Both the position numbers and the translations under genes were made by a program. Shown piece by piece: positions 28,217-36,386 of a stretch of DNA of 64,000 nt. The DNA lies in contig NZ_CP126257.1 of the NCBI RefSeq assembly GCF_003234175.2, positions 3,224,001 through 3,288,000 on the forward strand. The letters run 5' to 3'. The notes beneath the pieces are model-generated. The model worked only from the letters and a program-made list of their open reading frames with translations. It was not told where the DNA came from and ran no database searches. This stretch comes from Curtobacterium sp. MCSS17_007. GTDB taxonomy: Bacteria; Actinomycetota; Actinomycetes; Actinomycetales; Microbacteriaceae. How positions within the stretch are numbered: position 1 is the stretch's first letter; each line of letters opens with the position of its first letter.

Positions 28217-28861
28217 ATGAGTGACATCATCCTGTTCGGCGGCCACGGCAAGGTCGCACTCCTGGCCACCCGCATCCTCACCGACCGGGGGCACCGCGTG
28301 ACCTCGGTGATCCGGAACCCGGACCAGCAGGACGAGGTGCGTGCGCACGGCGGCGAGCCCCGGGTCGCCGACGTGCAGGAGCAGTCCCTCACCGACTTCG
28401 CGGACCTGATCCGCGGGCACGACGCCGTCGTCTGGTCGGCGGGTGCCGGCGGCGGCTCCGCGGACCGCACGTGGGCGATCGACCGCGACGCGGCCGTGCT
28501 GTCCGTGCAGGGCGCGGCGCAGGCCGGTGTCGACCGGTACGTGATGGTCTCCTGGTCGGGCTCGAAGCTCGACCACGGGATCCCGCAGGACCAGGACTTC
28601 TTCGCGTACGCGCAGTCGAAGATGATCGCCGACGCCGTGCTCCGCGACTCCGGGCTGCAGTGGACGGTCGTCGCGCCGAGCACCCTGACCGACGACGAGC
28701 CGACCGGTTCCGTCGACTGGGACGGCTCGTCGTCGCAGGTGCCGCGCGGGGACGTGGCCCACGTGGTGGCGGACGTGCTCGAGGACCCGTCGACCGCCGG
28801 TCGGACCATCCGGTTCAACGGCGGCGACACGGCGATCGCCGACTTCCTGCAGCAGCGGTAG
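28217..28861 (+). CDS. NAD(P)H-binding atypical SDR (NmrA/YwnB-like)
   Basis: A 214-aa Rossmann protein: DIILFGGHGKVALLATRIL with GGHGKVA as nucleotide loop, HDAVVWSAGAGGGS, and YAQSKMIADAVLRDSGLQWTV with a YxxxK. This matches the SDR_a5 group (NAD(P)-binding, often stress-related). The enzymatic role is unknown. TAGCGT lies 7 nt before the ATG, so translation is probably leaderless. Confidence 0.87.
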   Translation: MSDIILFGGHGKVALLATRILTDRGHRVTSVIRNPDQQDEVRAHGGEPRVADVQEQSLTDFADLIRGHDAVVWSAGAGGGSADRTWAIDRDAAVLSVQGAAQAGVDRYVMVSWSGSKLDHGIPQDQDFFAYAQSKMIADAVLRDSGLQWTVVAPSTLTDDEPTGSVDWDGSSSQVPRGDVAHVVADVLEDPSTAGRTIRFNGGDTAIADFLQQR

Positions 28862-28955
28862 CGGGCGGGTGTCGGCGGCGGAGGAAGACCGTCGCCGGCC
28901 GTGCCCCAGGTCGAGTACCTGAACGCTGGTACAGCATCTCGGGCACCATGGACGG

Positions 28956-30803
28956 ATGGCCACGACGAGACCACCCGAACCCGCCGCCGACCAGCTCCAC
29001 CCCGGAGAGCCCGTCCGCACCACCCCGGAACTCGCCCGCTGGGTCTTCTGGCCGGCCGCCGTGATCGTGCTCGGCTTCGTCGCGTGGACCCTCGTCGCAC
29101 CGTCCTCCGCCGAGGCCGTCTTCAACGCCCTGCAGAGCGGCATCGTCCGCAACTTCAGCTGGTACTACGTGCTCATCGCGGCGTTCTTCGTCGGGTTCTC
29201 GCTGTTCGTCGGCTTCTCGAAGTACGGCGACATCAAACTCGGCAAGGACCAGGACGAGCCCGAGTTCTCCACCGGCTCGTGGTTCGCCCTGCTCTTCGCC
29301 GCCGGCATGGGCATCGGGCTCGTCTTCTACGGCGTCTCCGAGCCACTCAGCCACTTCGCATCGCCCCGGCCCGGGGTCACGGGCACCGAGAACCAGCTCG
29401 CCCAGCAGGCGATGACCCAGACCTTCCTGCACTGGGGCCTGCACGCCTGGGCCATCTACGTCGTCCTCGGTCTTGCGCTCGCCTACGCGATCCACCGCCG
29501 TGGCCGCCCGGTCTCGATCCGCTGGGCCCTCGAACCGCTCCTCGGACGTCGGGTCCGCGGCGGCTGGGGCAACCTCATCGACGTGATCGCCCTGATCGGC
29601 ACGTTGTTCGGCGTCGCGACCTCGCTCGGCCTCGGCGTCATCCAGATCGGCGCCGGCCTCGAGAGCGCCGGACTCGCGGAGAGCAGCACGGTCAGCCAGA
29701 TCGCCATCATCGCGGTGATCACCGCGGTGACGATCGTCTCCCTGGTCACCGGTGTGACCAAGGGCATGAAGATCCTGTCGAACTTCAACCTCATCCTCGC
29801 GGCGGCACTGCTGCTCTTCATCCTGATCGTCGGTCCCACGCAGTTCCTGCTGCGCGACTTCGTGCAGTCGATCGGCGCCTACCTGCAGAACGTGGTCGGC
29901 CTGTCCTTCAACGTGACCGCGCAGCAGGGGACCGCCGGTGAGGAGTGGCAGGGCGCCTGGACGACGTTCTACTGGGGCTGGTGGATGTCGTGGGCCCCCT
30001 TCGTGGGCATCTTCATCGCCCGGATCTCGCGTGGCCGCACCGTCCGTGAGTTCGTGTTCGGCGTGCTGCTCGTCCCGACCGCCCTGACCTTCCTGTGGTT
30101 CGCCGTGCTCGGCGGCGCGGCGATCCACCGGGAGACCGACGGTGCCGGTGGTCTCGTCGGCGCGGACGGCTCGGTCGACGTCGAGGGGTCGCTGTTCACG
30201 CTGCTCGCCGACCTGCCCGCCGGCGTGGTGCTCACGTTCGGTGCGATCCTGCTCATCGGCGTGTTCTTCGTGACGTCCTCGGACTCGGGGTCGCTGGTGA
30301 TGGCGATGATCGCGTCGGGCGGCGACATCGAGCCGAAGAACTGGCTCCGCGTGTTCTTCGCGGTCGTGGCCGCACTGCTCGCCGTCGCACTGCTCCTCAC
30401 CGGCGGGCTGAACGCCTTGAAGACCGCGGCGATCACCACCGCGCTGCCCTTCAGCGTCGTGCTGCTCATGGTCTGCTGGTCCACCGTGATCGCCTTCAAC
30501 CGGGAACGTCGGGCGTACGACAAGGCCGAGCGCGAAGTCCTCCTCGAGCACGTCGGCGCGTACTACGGTCTCGAGGTCGATGCCCCGGAGCAGCGCCAGT
30601 CCGGCCGTCCCTGGGACCTGGTGCGCCGGATCCGCGGCGGGCGCGGCCGCCCGGCGTCGACCGTGGGCGGCGTCAGCACCTCGCCGGACGCCTTCCCGGT
30701 GCACACGCAGACGGTCTCGCCGGACCCCGGCATCGACGCGACCCTCGACCCGACGCCGACGGAGACGCCCGGGGATCGCGCTGAGGAGCGCCCCGGGTCC
30801 TGA
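28956..30803 (+). CDS. BCCT-family (betaine/carnitine/choline) transporter
   Basis: A 615-aa sodium- or proton-coupled carrier for compatible solutes with 12 core helices. GMGIGLVFYGVSEPLSHF and TTFYWGWWMSWAPFVGIFIARISRG hold the Gly-rich unwound helix and the aromatic substrate box of BetP. The C-terminal 110 residues are charged and may act as an osmosensor as in BetP. It pairs functionally with the osmoprotectant ABC system at the left end. A palindrome copy lies 12 nt after its stop. Confidence 0.94.
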   Translation: MATTRPPEPAADQLHPGEPVRTTPELARWVFWPAAVIVLGFVAWTLVAPSSAEAVFNALQSGIVRNFSWYYVLIAAFFVGFSLFVGFSKYGDIKLGKDQDEPEFSTGSWFALLFAAGMGIGLVFYGVSEPLSHFASPRPGVTGTENQLAQQAMTQTFLHWGLHAWAIYVVLGLALAYAIHRRGRPVSIRWALEPLLGRRVRGGWGNLIDVIALIGTLFGVATSLGLGVIQIGAGLESAGLAESSTVSQIAIIAVITAVTIVSLVTGVTKGMKILSNFNLILAAALLLFILIVGPTQFLLRDFVQSIGAYLQNVVGLSFNVTAQQGTAGEEWQGAWTTFYWGWWMSWAPFVGIFIARISRGRTVREFVFGVLLVPTALTFLWFAVLGGAAIHRETDGAGGLVGADGSVDVEGSLFTLLADLPAGVVLTFGAILLIGVFFVTSSDSGSLVMAMIASGGDIEPKNWLRVFFAVVAALLAVALLLTGGLNALKTAAITTALPFSVVLLMVCWSTVIAFNRERRAYDKAEREVLLEHVGAYYGLEVDAPEQRQSGRPWDLVRRIRGGRGRPASTVGGVSTSPDAFPVHTQTVSPDPGIDATLDPTPTETPGDRAEERPGS

Positions 30804-30815
30804 CGCGGCCGGGTT

Positions 30816-30863
30816 GACGGACGGGAGGCGCGGTGCCGGCTGGCACCGCGCCTCCCGTCCGTC
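30816..30863. repeat. Dispersed palindrome, copy 5
   Basis: Perfect 22-nt arms around GGCT, between the convergent BCCT and SDR genes: 12 nt from one stop and 11 nt from the other. It is nearly identical to copy 1. Confidence 0.9.
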
Positions 30864-30874
30864 TGCCCCGCCCG

Positions 30875-31576
30875 TCAGCCGAGCTGCGCGGCGAGCACGT
30901 CCGGCGACTGCTGGAGCGATGCCTTGACCATGGCGCTCCACTCGTCGACCACGACCTCGGCGAGCCCCTGCTGCACGCCGTCGAGGGACGCCCGGACGAC
31001 GTCGGCCGGGTCGGTCATGTCGCCGTCGTACCCGGCCATCATGTCGGTGTCGGCCGCACCGAGGTGCAGTCCCTGGACCGTGATCCCGGTGCCCTGCAGC
31101 TCGAGCCGGACGGCGTTCGTCATGTTCCACTCCGCGGCCTTCGCCACCGCGTACCCTCCGGCGCCCGGGTGGGCGAACCACGACAGCGCGGACAGCACGT
31201 TCACGACCGCGCCGCCGCCGTTGCGCTCGATGACCGGCGCGAAGGCCCGCAGCATCGACAGGGTGCCCCAGAGGTGGGTGTCGAGCAGCCGGTGGGCGTC
31301 GGTGAGGTCGTCGCGCAGGAGCGAGCCGCCCGCCGAGATCCCCGCGTTGTTGACGAGCAGCGTGACGTCCTCTGCGGCGGCGGCTGCTGCCGCGACGGAG
31401 GCCTCGTCGGTGATGTCGAGCGGCAGCACCTCGACGCCCTCGACGTCCACGAGCTCGGGGCGGCGGGCGGTCGCGTAGACCTTCGATGCGCCGCGCTCGA
31501 GGAGCTGCGTGACGAAGTGGCGACCGATGCCGCGGTTCGACCCGGTGACGAGTGCGACGGATCCGGCGATGTCCAT
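30875..31576 (-). CDS. Short-chain dehydrogenase/reductase
   Basis: A 233-aa classical SDR: TGSNRGIGR nucleotide loop, DITDEAS after strand 3, LLVNNAGIS, then S..-GYAVAKAAE with the catalytic Tyr and Lys. Substrate unknown. It is divergent from a MerR-type regulator, and its promoter carries the elongated 20-nt spacer with a central palindrome that MerR proteins act on, so it is probably induced by that regulator. AGGAGGA precedes the ATG. Confidence 0.9.
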   Translation of the reverse strand: MDIAGSVALVTGSNRGIGRHFVTQLLERGASKVYATARRPELVDVEGVEVLPLDITDEASVAAAAAAAEDVTLLVNNAGISAGGSLLRDDLTDAHRLLDTHLWGTLSMLRAFAPVIERNGGGAVVNVLSALSWFAHPGAGGYAVAKAAEWNMTNAVRLELQGTGITVQGLHLGAADTDMMAGYDGDMTDPADVVRASLDGVQQGLAEVVVDEWSAMVKASLQQSPDVLAAQLG

Positions 31577-31619
31577 GGTGTCCTCCTGCCGCGCGGGCGC
31601 TTCCCGCTGCGGCTCGGCT

Positions 31620-31651
31620 ACGGTAGGACCTCACATCGGTGTCAGGTGCAA
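31620..31651 (-). promoter_or_regulatory. MerR-type promoter with 20-nt spacer and operator
   Basis: On the minus strand TTGCAC (31651-31646) and TACCGT (31625-31620) are separated by 20 nt, longer than the usual 17. The spacer holds the near-perfect palindrome ACCTCACATCGGTGTCAGGT (31628-31647). This is the classic arrangement that MerR activators untwist. It drives the SDR gene. Confidence 0.65.
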
Positions 31652-31669
31652 GTGCGGATCGGAGACGAC

Positions 31670-32056
31670 ATGCGGATCGGCGACCTCGCGGCGGCGACCG
31701 GGGCGAGCGTTCGCTCGCTGCGGTACTACGAGGAGCAGGGGCTGCTCACGGCGGAGCGGACGGCCGGCGGCCAGCGGTCGTACGCCGACGCGTCCGTCGA
31801 GCGGGTGCAGCTCGTGCAGCAGCTCTTCGCCGCCGGACTCCCGAGCCGGACCATCGTGCAGCTGCTGCCGTGCGTGGACGCGGGCGTCGCGACGCCGGAG
31901 TCCTTCGCGCTCCTGGTGGCCGAGCGCGACCGGATCACCGCGCAGCTCGCCGACCTCGAGGCCGCGCGGGACCGGCTCGACGAGGTCATCGCGATCTCCG
32001 AGCACCCGACGCCGGAACACTGCCCGGCACTGCGGGAGCACGCGGCCGCAGCCTGA
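31670..32056 (+). CDS. MerR-family transcriptional regulator
   Basis: A 128-aa activator. The winged helix is at the N-terminus (MRIGDLAAATGASVRSLRYYEEQGLL) with wing residues GGQRSYAD, followed by a long dimerisation helix (AQLADLEAARDRLDEVI). It has one cysteine in LLPCVDAG and one near the end (PEHCPAL), so metal or redox sensing is conceivable but not shown. It shares the intergenic region with the SDR gene whose promoter has the matching operator. Confidence 0.9.
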   Translation: MRIGDLAAATGASVRSLRYYEEQGLLTAERTAGGQRSYADASVERVQLVQQLFAAGLPSRTIVQLLPCVDAGVATPESFALLVAERDRITAQLADLEAARDRLDEVIAISEHPTPEHCPALREHAAAA

Positions 32057-32099
32057 GGAGCGCGCGGACGCTGTCGGTGGCGCCGCCTAGCGTGACCCC

Positions 32100-32900
32100 A
32101 TGCCCGAGGGTGACTCCGTCCACCGCCTGGCAGCACGACTCCGCGCCGTCGACGGCGCCCTGGTCACCCGTGGCGAGCTCCGGGGCGGCGCCGACGCCGG
32201 CACCCCGCTCGGCGGCCGACGCATCCTCGCCCACGCCACGCACGGCAAGCACCTGCTCACCCGGTTCGACGACGGCAGGACGCTCCACACCCACATGCGG
32301 ATGACCGGCTCGTGGACCACGACGGGCGCGGGGAAGCGTCTGCCGGTGCGCGCCGCGCAGGACGCCCGGGTGCGCATGGCCCTCGAGGACGGCCGCACCG
32401 TGTGGGGGATCGCGTTGCCCGTGGTGGAGCTGCTCCCCACACACGACGAACACCTGGCGGTCGGGCACCTCGGCCCGGACCTGCTCCACGACGACTTCGA
32501 CCGTGACGAGGCCGTCCACCGCTGCACCGCCGACCCGGACCTACCCGTCCGCACGGTCCTGCTCGACCAGCGCCGCGTGGCCGGACTCGGCAACCTCTGG
32601 GCGAACGAACTCGGCTTCGTCCGGGGGCTGCACCCGGACCGGCCGATCGGCACCGTCGACGTCGGGGCCCTGCTCGACACCGCGCAGCGGATGCTCCGCC
32701 ACTCGGCGACGACACCCGACGCGTACCAGGTGACGACGGGCGTCCTCCGCCGCGGCGAGCGGCACTGGGTCGTCGGTCGGGCCGGTCGGCCGTGCCTGCG
32801 GTGCGGCACCCGTGTCCGCGCCCGCGACGACGTCGAGGTGGTCGGCTCGGCGCCCCGCCGGGTCTGGTGGTGCCCCCGCTGTCAGCCCGCGGCGGGCTGA
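32100..32900 (+). CDS. nei: Fpg/Nei-family DNA glycosylase (endonuclease VIII-like)
   Basis: A 266-aa base-excision repair enzyme. MPEGDS supplies the catalytic N-terminal Pro and Glu3 after Met removal, and Lys near GKHLL is the conserved beta-elimination lysine. The helix-two-turn-helix region contains RVAGLGNLWANE. A C-terminal zinc finger has CLRCG and CPRCQ. The MPEGDS start and finger point to Nei rather than Fpg. The ATG is 6 nt after TAGCGT. Confidence 0.92.
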   Translation: MPEGDSVHRLAARLRAVDGALVTRGELRGGADAGTPLGGRRILAHATHGKHLLTRFDDGRTLHTHMRMTGSWTTTGAGKRLPVRAAQDARVRMALEDGRTVWGIALPVVELLPTHDEHLAVGHLGPDLLHDDFDRDEAVHRCTADPDLPVRTVLLDQRRVAGLGNLWANELGFVRGLHPDRPIGTVDVGALLDTAQRMLRHSATTPDAYQVTTGVLRRGERHWVVGRAGRPCLRCGTRVRARDDVEVVGSAPRRVWWCPRCQPAAG

Positions 32901-32980
32901 CCGTCCGGCGGCCTCCCGTGTTGTTCACCCCGGTGCGGCAGGATGGCGGTGCCCCGTCCCGACGTCCCCAGGAGTCGACC

Positions 32981-33382
32981 GTGACCGACCAGAAGCCCGC
33001 TGTCCTGTTCGTCTGCGTCCACAACGCCGGCCGCTCGCAGATGGCCGCCGGGTGGCTGCGGCACCTGGCCGGCGACCGCGTCGACGTGTTCTCGGCAGGG
33101 TCGGAGCCCGCGGACCGGATCAACGCCGTCGCGGTGCAGGCGATGGCCGAGGAGGGCATCGACATCGCGGGGGAGCAGCCCGCCGTCCTGACCACCGACG
33201 CGGTGCGCCAGGCCGACGTCGTCGTGACGATGGGCTGCGGCGACGCCTGCCCCGTGTTCCCCGGCAAGCGCTACGAGGACTGGGCGCTCACCGACCCGGC
33301 CGGCCTGCCGATCGAGCAGGTGCGCCCGGTGCGCGACGAGGTCCGGCGGCGGGTGGAGGCGCTGCTCGCCGAGCTCGTCTAG
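32981..33382 (+). CDS. arsC: Arsenate reductase, low-molecular-weight-phosphatase type (core copy)
   Basis: A 133-aa enzyme reducing arsenate to arsenite. The P-loop CVHNAGRS starts at Cys12 and the redox cysteines lie in GCGDACP (Cys86, Cys90), as in thioredoxin-coupled ArsC. No arsR or arsenite pump is adjacent. A very similar paralogue sits in the ars locus near 61 kb. The GTG has CAGGAG upstream. It overlaps the end of the convergent DUF1304 gene by 4 nt. Confidence 0.88.
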   Translation: MTDQKPAVLFVCVHNAGRSQMAAGWLRHLAGDRVDVFSAGSEPADRINAVAVQAMAEEGIDIAGEQPAVLTTDAVRQADVVVTMGCGDACPVFPGKRYEDWALTDPAGLPIEQVRPVRDEVRRRVEALLAELV

Positions 33383-33765
33383 ACCAGCGCGCCGATCCCC
33401 AGGACGACCAGCGCGAGGAGCGGCAGCGCGCCCTGCGTGGTCGCGGCACGGCGCTTCGTGGCATCGCTGGTGAACAGCACCAGGGCGGCGCCGAGCATGC
33501 TCGCGGTGCCAGCGACGACGAGCGTCACGCCCACCGCGGTGCCGCCCGCGGCGACGACGACGATCCCGACCAGGACGAGCACGGCGAGGAACAGGTTGTA
33601 GAAGCCCTGGTTGAACGCGAGCGAGCGGGTCGCGGCGGCCTCCTGCTCCGAGGTGCCGAAGGTGTTCCGTGCGCGGGGGGTGGTCCAGAGGACGGACTCG
33701 AGCACGAAGATGTACACGTGCAGGAGCGCGGCGAGGGCGGCGAGCACCAGGGCGACGACGGTCAT
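33379..33765 (-). CDS. DUF1304 family membrane protein
   Basis: A 128-aa protein with four hydrophobic helices: LAALAALLHVYIFVLESVLW, then NQGFYNLFLAVLVLVGIV and two more. The WTTPRARNTFG loop and AFNQGFYNLFLA are typical of DUF1304. Function unknown. TAGGGT, 6 nt, ATG indicates a leaderless message. Confidence 0.87.
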   Translation of the reverse strand: MTVVALVLAALAALLHVYIFVLESVLWTTPRARNTFGTSEQEAAATRSLAFNQGFYNLFLAVLVLVGIVVVAAGGTAVGVTLVVAGTASMLGAALVLFTSDATKRRAATTQGALPLLALVVLGIGALV

Positions 33766-33787
33766 GCCCCGACCCTACGACGCCCGG

Positions 33788-34255
33788 TCAGCGCCGTCGC
33801 ATCGCCCGGCGCCGCGCGAGCCCGAGCGCTGCGGCCGCGAGCAGACCGCCGACCACCGCGCCGATCGCGTTCGCGACCAGGTCGCTCGTGTCGCAGGCCC
33901 GACCGATGCCGAGCACGAACGCCTGCGCCGCCTCGATGCCCGCCGACAGGCCGATCCCGGCGGCCGCCGTCAGCAGCGGGCGGGCGGTGCGCAGCCCCGC
34001 CAGGAACACGACCGGGACGAAGAGCAGCACGTTCGCGATCGACTCGACGGCGGTCGGTGCCAGGTACGGCAGCCCGGCCGAGCACCCGACCGCTGCCGAG
34101 GGCGTGTCCTCCGGGTACAGGGTGGCCCCGAGCACGGCGACCAGCGCCAGGACGGCGAGCACCGTGGTGGTCCTCGGAGCCCGCGCCAGCAGGACCCCGA
34201 CGAAGGGGGCGACGACGACGACCGCGACGAGCACGCCGGAGACGAGCCACGGCAC
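33788..34255 (-). CDS. VanZ-like membrane protein
   Basis: A 155-aa protein with about four helices. ATLYPEDT, ESIANVLLFVPVVF, and SAGIEAAQAFVLGIGRACDTSDLVANAIGAVVGG contain the VanZ family pattern, in which an E..Q and D...N set is conserved. VanZ gives low-level teicoplanin resistance in one case, but most homologues are uncharacterised. The GTG start lies 28 nt after the NUDIX stop and has no clear ribosome site. Confidence 0.75.
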   Translation of the reverse strand: MPWLVSGVLVAVVVVAPFVGVLLARAPRTTTVLAVLALVAVLGATLYPEDTPSAAVGCSAGLPYLAPTAVESIANVLLFVPVVFLAGLRTARPLLTAAAGIGLSAGIEAAQAFVLGIGRACDTSDLVANAIGAVVGGLLAAAALGLARRRAMRRR

Positions 34256-34282
34256 CTGGACGAGCAGGGTGGAGAGCAGGGG

Positions 34283-34999
34283 TCAGGCCCTTCGGTGCGC
34301 GGGGAGGGGCAGCTCGTGCGCGGCGTCCCAGGGCTCCGTCCAGCCGAGCCGGTCGAAGAGCGCGTCGAGGAGCATCGCGGTGAACCCCCAGAGCGTGTGC
34401 ACGCCCTGGTCCGACCGTACCGTGAAGGCCGGTCCCCGCCACTCCCGGCCGCCGCGGCGCAGCACGGTCACGCCGCGGTTCGCCGGGTCGAGCAGGTCGG
34501 CCACGGGCGTCCGGAAGACCGCCGCGGACTCCCGCTCGTCGACGACCCGCACGGGCGTCGGTTCGCGCCACCAGCCGAGCACGGGCCGCACCAGGTGGTT
34601 CGAGTGCGCGAGCGGCACGGCGGGCAGGGTGCCGAGGACCTCGACACCGCTGGGGTCGAGCCCGGTCTCCTCACGGGCCTCGCGCAGGGCCGCCGCGGGC
34701 GCGTCCACGTCGCCGGGGTCGATGCGCCCGCCGGGGAAGGCGATCTCGCCCGGGTGCGAGCGGAGGGTCGACGCCCGGGCGAGCAGCAGCACGTCGAGGT
34801 CGCGGTGCACGGCGTCGGCGACGGCGGGGCGTGCGCTCGGGGTGCCGTCGAGGACGCCGAAGAGCATGAGCACGGCCGCCGCGCGGGGGTCTGCGGTGCT
34901 CGGGACGGCGGGGACCAGCGGGGCGGCTCCGGGACCGGCGACGGCGGCGAGCGCCGCACGAGCAGCGTCGGCCGACGGCGTCTGGCCCACCCGGGTCAC
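34283..34999 (-). CDS. NUDIX hydrolase, CoA-pyrophosphatase-like
   Basis: A 238-aa hydrolase. The NUDIX box is GGRIDPGDVDAPAAALREAREETGLD, matching GX5EX7REUXEEXGU in order. The upstream RASTLRSHPGEIAFPGG fits the extra CoA motif (LLTKRSxxLRxHxGQVAFPGG). It probably cleaves CoA or a related dinucleotide. Its GTG overlaps the TGA of the copC-like gene as GTGA, so it is the second gene of an operon copC-NUDIX-vanZ. Confidence 0.88.
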   Translation of the reverse strand: MTRVGQTPSADAARAALAAVAGPGAAPLVPAVPSTADPRAAAVLMLFGVLDGTPSARPAVADAVHRDLDVLLLARASTLRSHPGEIAFPGGRIDPGDVDAPAAALREAREETGLDPSGVEVLGTLPAVPLAHSNHLVRPVLGWWREPTPVRVVDERESAAVFRTPVADLLDPANRGVTVLRRGGREWRGPAFTVRSDQGVHTLWGFTAMLLDALFDRLGWTEPWDAAHELPLPAHRRA

Positions 35000-35703
35000 C
35001 GGCGCGTGCCGCCCTCGTCCGTGCCGGGCTCGCCGGTGCTCGTGTCGTCGGTGCCGTCCTCGATGTCCGTTCCCTCCACGGGAACGCCGTTCCGACGGGC
35101 CAGCAGGGCGCGGACACCGACGACACCGGCGAACCCGACGACGACCAGCGCGACGATCAGCAGCAGGATCGTGTGGTGTCGGTGGTCCACCGGGGCGGCG
35201 GCCGCCTGCGTCGCGGACACCTCGTCGGGGGTCCCGGTCGCGGCGTCCGCCGTCGCGGTGGCGGACGGCGCTGCGGGCTCCGTCGCCCCGGCGTCCGGAG
35301 TCGTGCTCGCGCTCGGGGTCGCGGTCGCGCCCGTCGACGTGAAGCGGTACTCGCCGGAGATCGGGTGTCCGTCGACCGAGACGCTGCGCCACTGCACGCG
35401 GTAGGTGCCGGCGGCCGCGAGGTCGACGTCCTTCGCGATGGTGGTGCCCTCGACCCGCACGTCCCCGGTGGTGCGTTCGGATCCGGCGCCGTCGGTGACG
35501 CTGATGACGATGCCGGTCTGCAGTCCCGACAACGGCGGCTCGGAGAGCGTCAGGGTGACGTGGTCGACGTCACCGGAGACGCTCGAGTCGGCGGCCGGGT
35601 CGGCGGACACCAGGGAGTCGTGCGCGGACGCCGGGCCGGCGAGCAGCACGATCGGTGCGAGCGCTCCGACGACGACGGTGGCGAGGAGGGCTCGGAGACG
35701 CAC
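34996..35703 (-). CDS. CopC-domain copper-binding exported protein
   Basis: A 235-aa protein: signal peptide ending PASA, so mature His1 (HDSLVSADPA) is free to bind copper as in CopC. The beta-sandwich includes VTLTLSEPPLSG and WRSVSVDGHPISGEYRF with the second His. A Ser/Thr/Pro/Ala linker (130-170) leads to one C-terminal helix (TILLLIVALVVVGFAG) and an acidic tail, so it is membrane-anchored. The GTG has AAAGG upstream. It heads the operon with the NUDIX and VanZ genes. Confidence 0.87.
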   Translation of the reverse strand: MRLRALLATVVVGALAPIVLLAGPASAHDSLVSADPAADSSVSGDVDHVTLTLSEPPLSGLQTGIVISVTDGAGSERTTGDVRVEGTTIAKDVDLAAAGTYRVQWRSVSVDGHPISGEYRFTSTGATATPSASTTPDAGATEPAAPSATATADAATGTPDEVSATQAAAAPVDHRHHTILLLIVALVVVGFAGVVGVRALLARRNGVPVEGTDIEDGTDDTSTGEPGTDEGGTRR

Positions 35704-35782
35704 GGGTGCCTTTCATCGGCTGCTGACCCGGCTGGTACCGGACGCTCCGAGCGTACCCGGGGCGTCCCGGAGAGCGGTCCGG

Positions 35783-36220
35783 TCAGTCCTGGCTGACGAA
35801 CCGCACGTCCGACGAGCCGAGCTGCAGCTGCTCCTCGATGCCCTTCTGGTCCGTCGAGCCCCAGCGCTCGGCGATCCTGCCGTCGACGAACTTCGACACC
35901 TGGATGCCGCGGACCGTGAACGTCCGGCCGGTCGGCTCGTGGCCCTGGAACGGCCCGGTGTGGGTGCCGCGGATGGTGAAGACCGCTGTGGTGAAGTCGT
36001 CGGTCACGACGAGCGGGTCCGCCTCGAGCGTCACGTCGGGGAACGCGGTCGTGAACTCGGTCCAGAAGTCGACGATGCCGGCGAGCCCGGGTGCCTGGCC
36101 GGGTGCGGGGTCGTGGTCCACGACGTCCTCGTGCCAGGCCTCTTGCATGCGGCTCCAGTCGCGGGCTTCGAGGATCCCGCCGAGCTTCTCCTGCGTGGCG
36201 GCATTCGCGTCCTTGGTCAT
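35783..36220 (-). CDS. SnoaL-like/NTF2-fold ester cyclase-like protein
   Basis: A 145-aa NTF2-fold protein: EDVVDHDPAPGQAPGLAGIVDFWTEF and DVTLEADPLVVTDDFTTAVFTIRGTHTGPFQG with GIQVSKFVDGRIAERWGSTDQ match the SnoaL-like polyketide cyclase family. No polyketide genes are near, so the role is likely a small stress or detoxification enzyme. GGGAGGA precedes the ATG. Downstream genes are divergent in function. Confidence 0.85.
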   Translation of the reverse strand: MTKDANAATQEKLGGILEARDWSRMQEAWHEDVVDHDPAPGQAPGLAGIVDFWTEFTTAFPDVTLEADPLVVTDDFTTAVFTIRGTHTGPFQGHEPTGRTFTVRGIQVSKFVDGRIAERWGSTDQKGIEEQLQLGSSDVRFVSQD

Positions 36221-36328
36221 GTGGGTTCCTCCCGTGGTCGGACGGTGAGCGTCCTGACTACGCCGACCACCCCGGAGGCACCGGGACGTCCGAGGTACAC
36301 GCTGTCCGGTCGGCGAACGACGCCGGTG

Positions 36329-36374
36329 CCGGACGGGAGGCGCGTGGCGGCCCCGCCACGCGCCTCCCGTCCGG
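36329..36374. repeat. Dispersed palindrome, copy 6
   Basis: Perfect 22-nt arms (CCGGACGGGAGGCGCGTGGC type) around 2 nt, 12 nt after the DUF4097 gene's stop. The inner arm is the GCGTGGCGG variant shared with copy 8. Confidence 0.9.
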
Positions 36375-36386
36375 CTCGTCGTCCCG

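Noticed and set aside
28815..31634. A 939-codon open frame on the minus strand across the BCCT gene
   Set aside because: It is antisense to a clear transporter gene, is rich in Arg/Glu/His/Asp as expected for the complement of GC3-biased codons, and has no domain.
34283..35703. CopC operon as part of a mobile copper island
   Set aside because: Codon use matches the neighbourhood, dispersed palindromes occur on this side, and the downstream NUDIX and VanZ genes are ordinary chromosomal genes.
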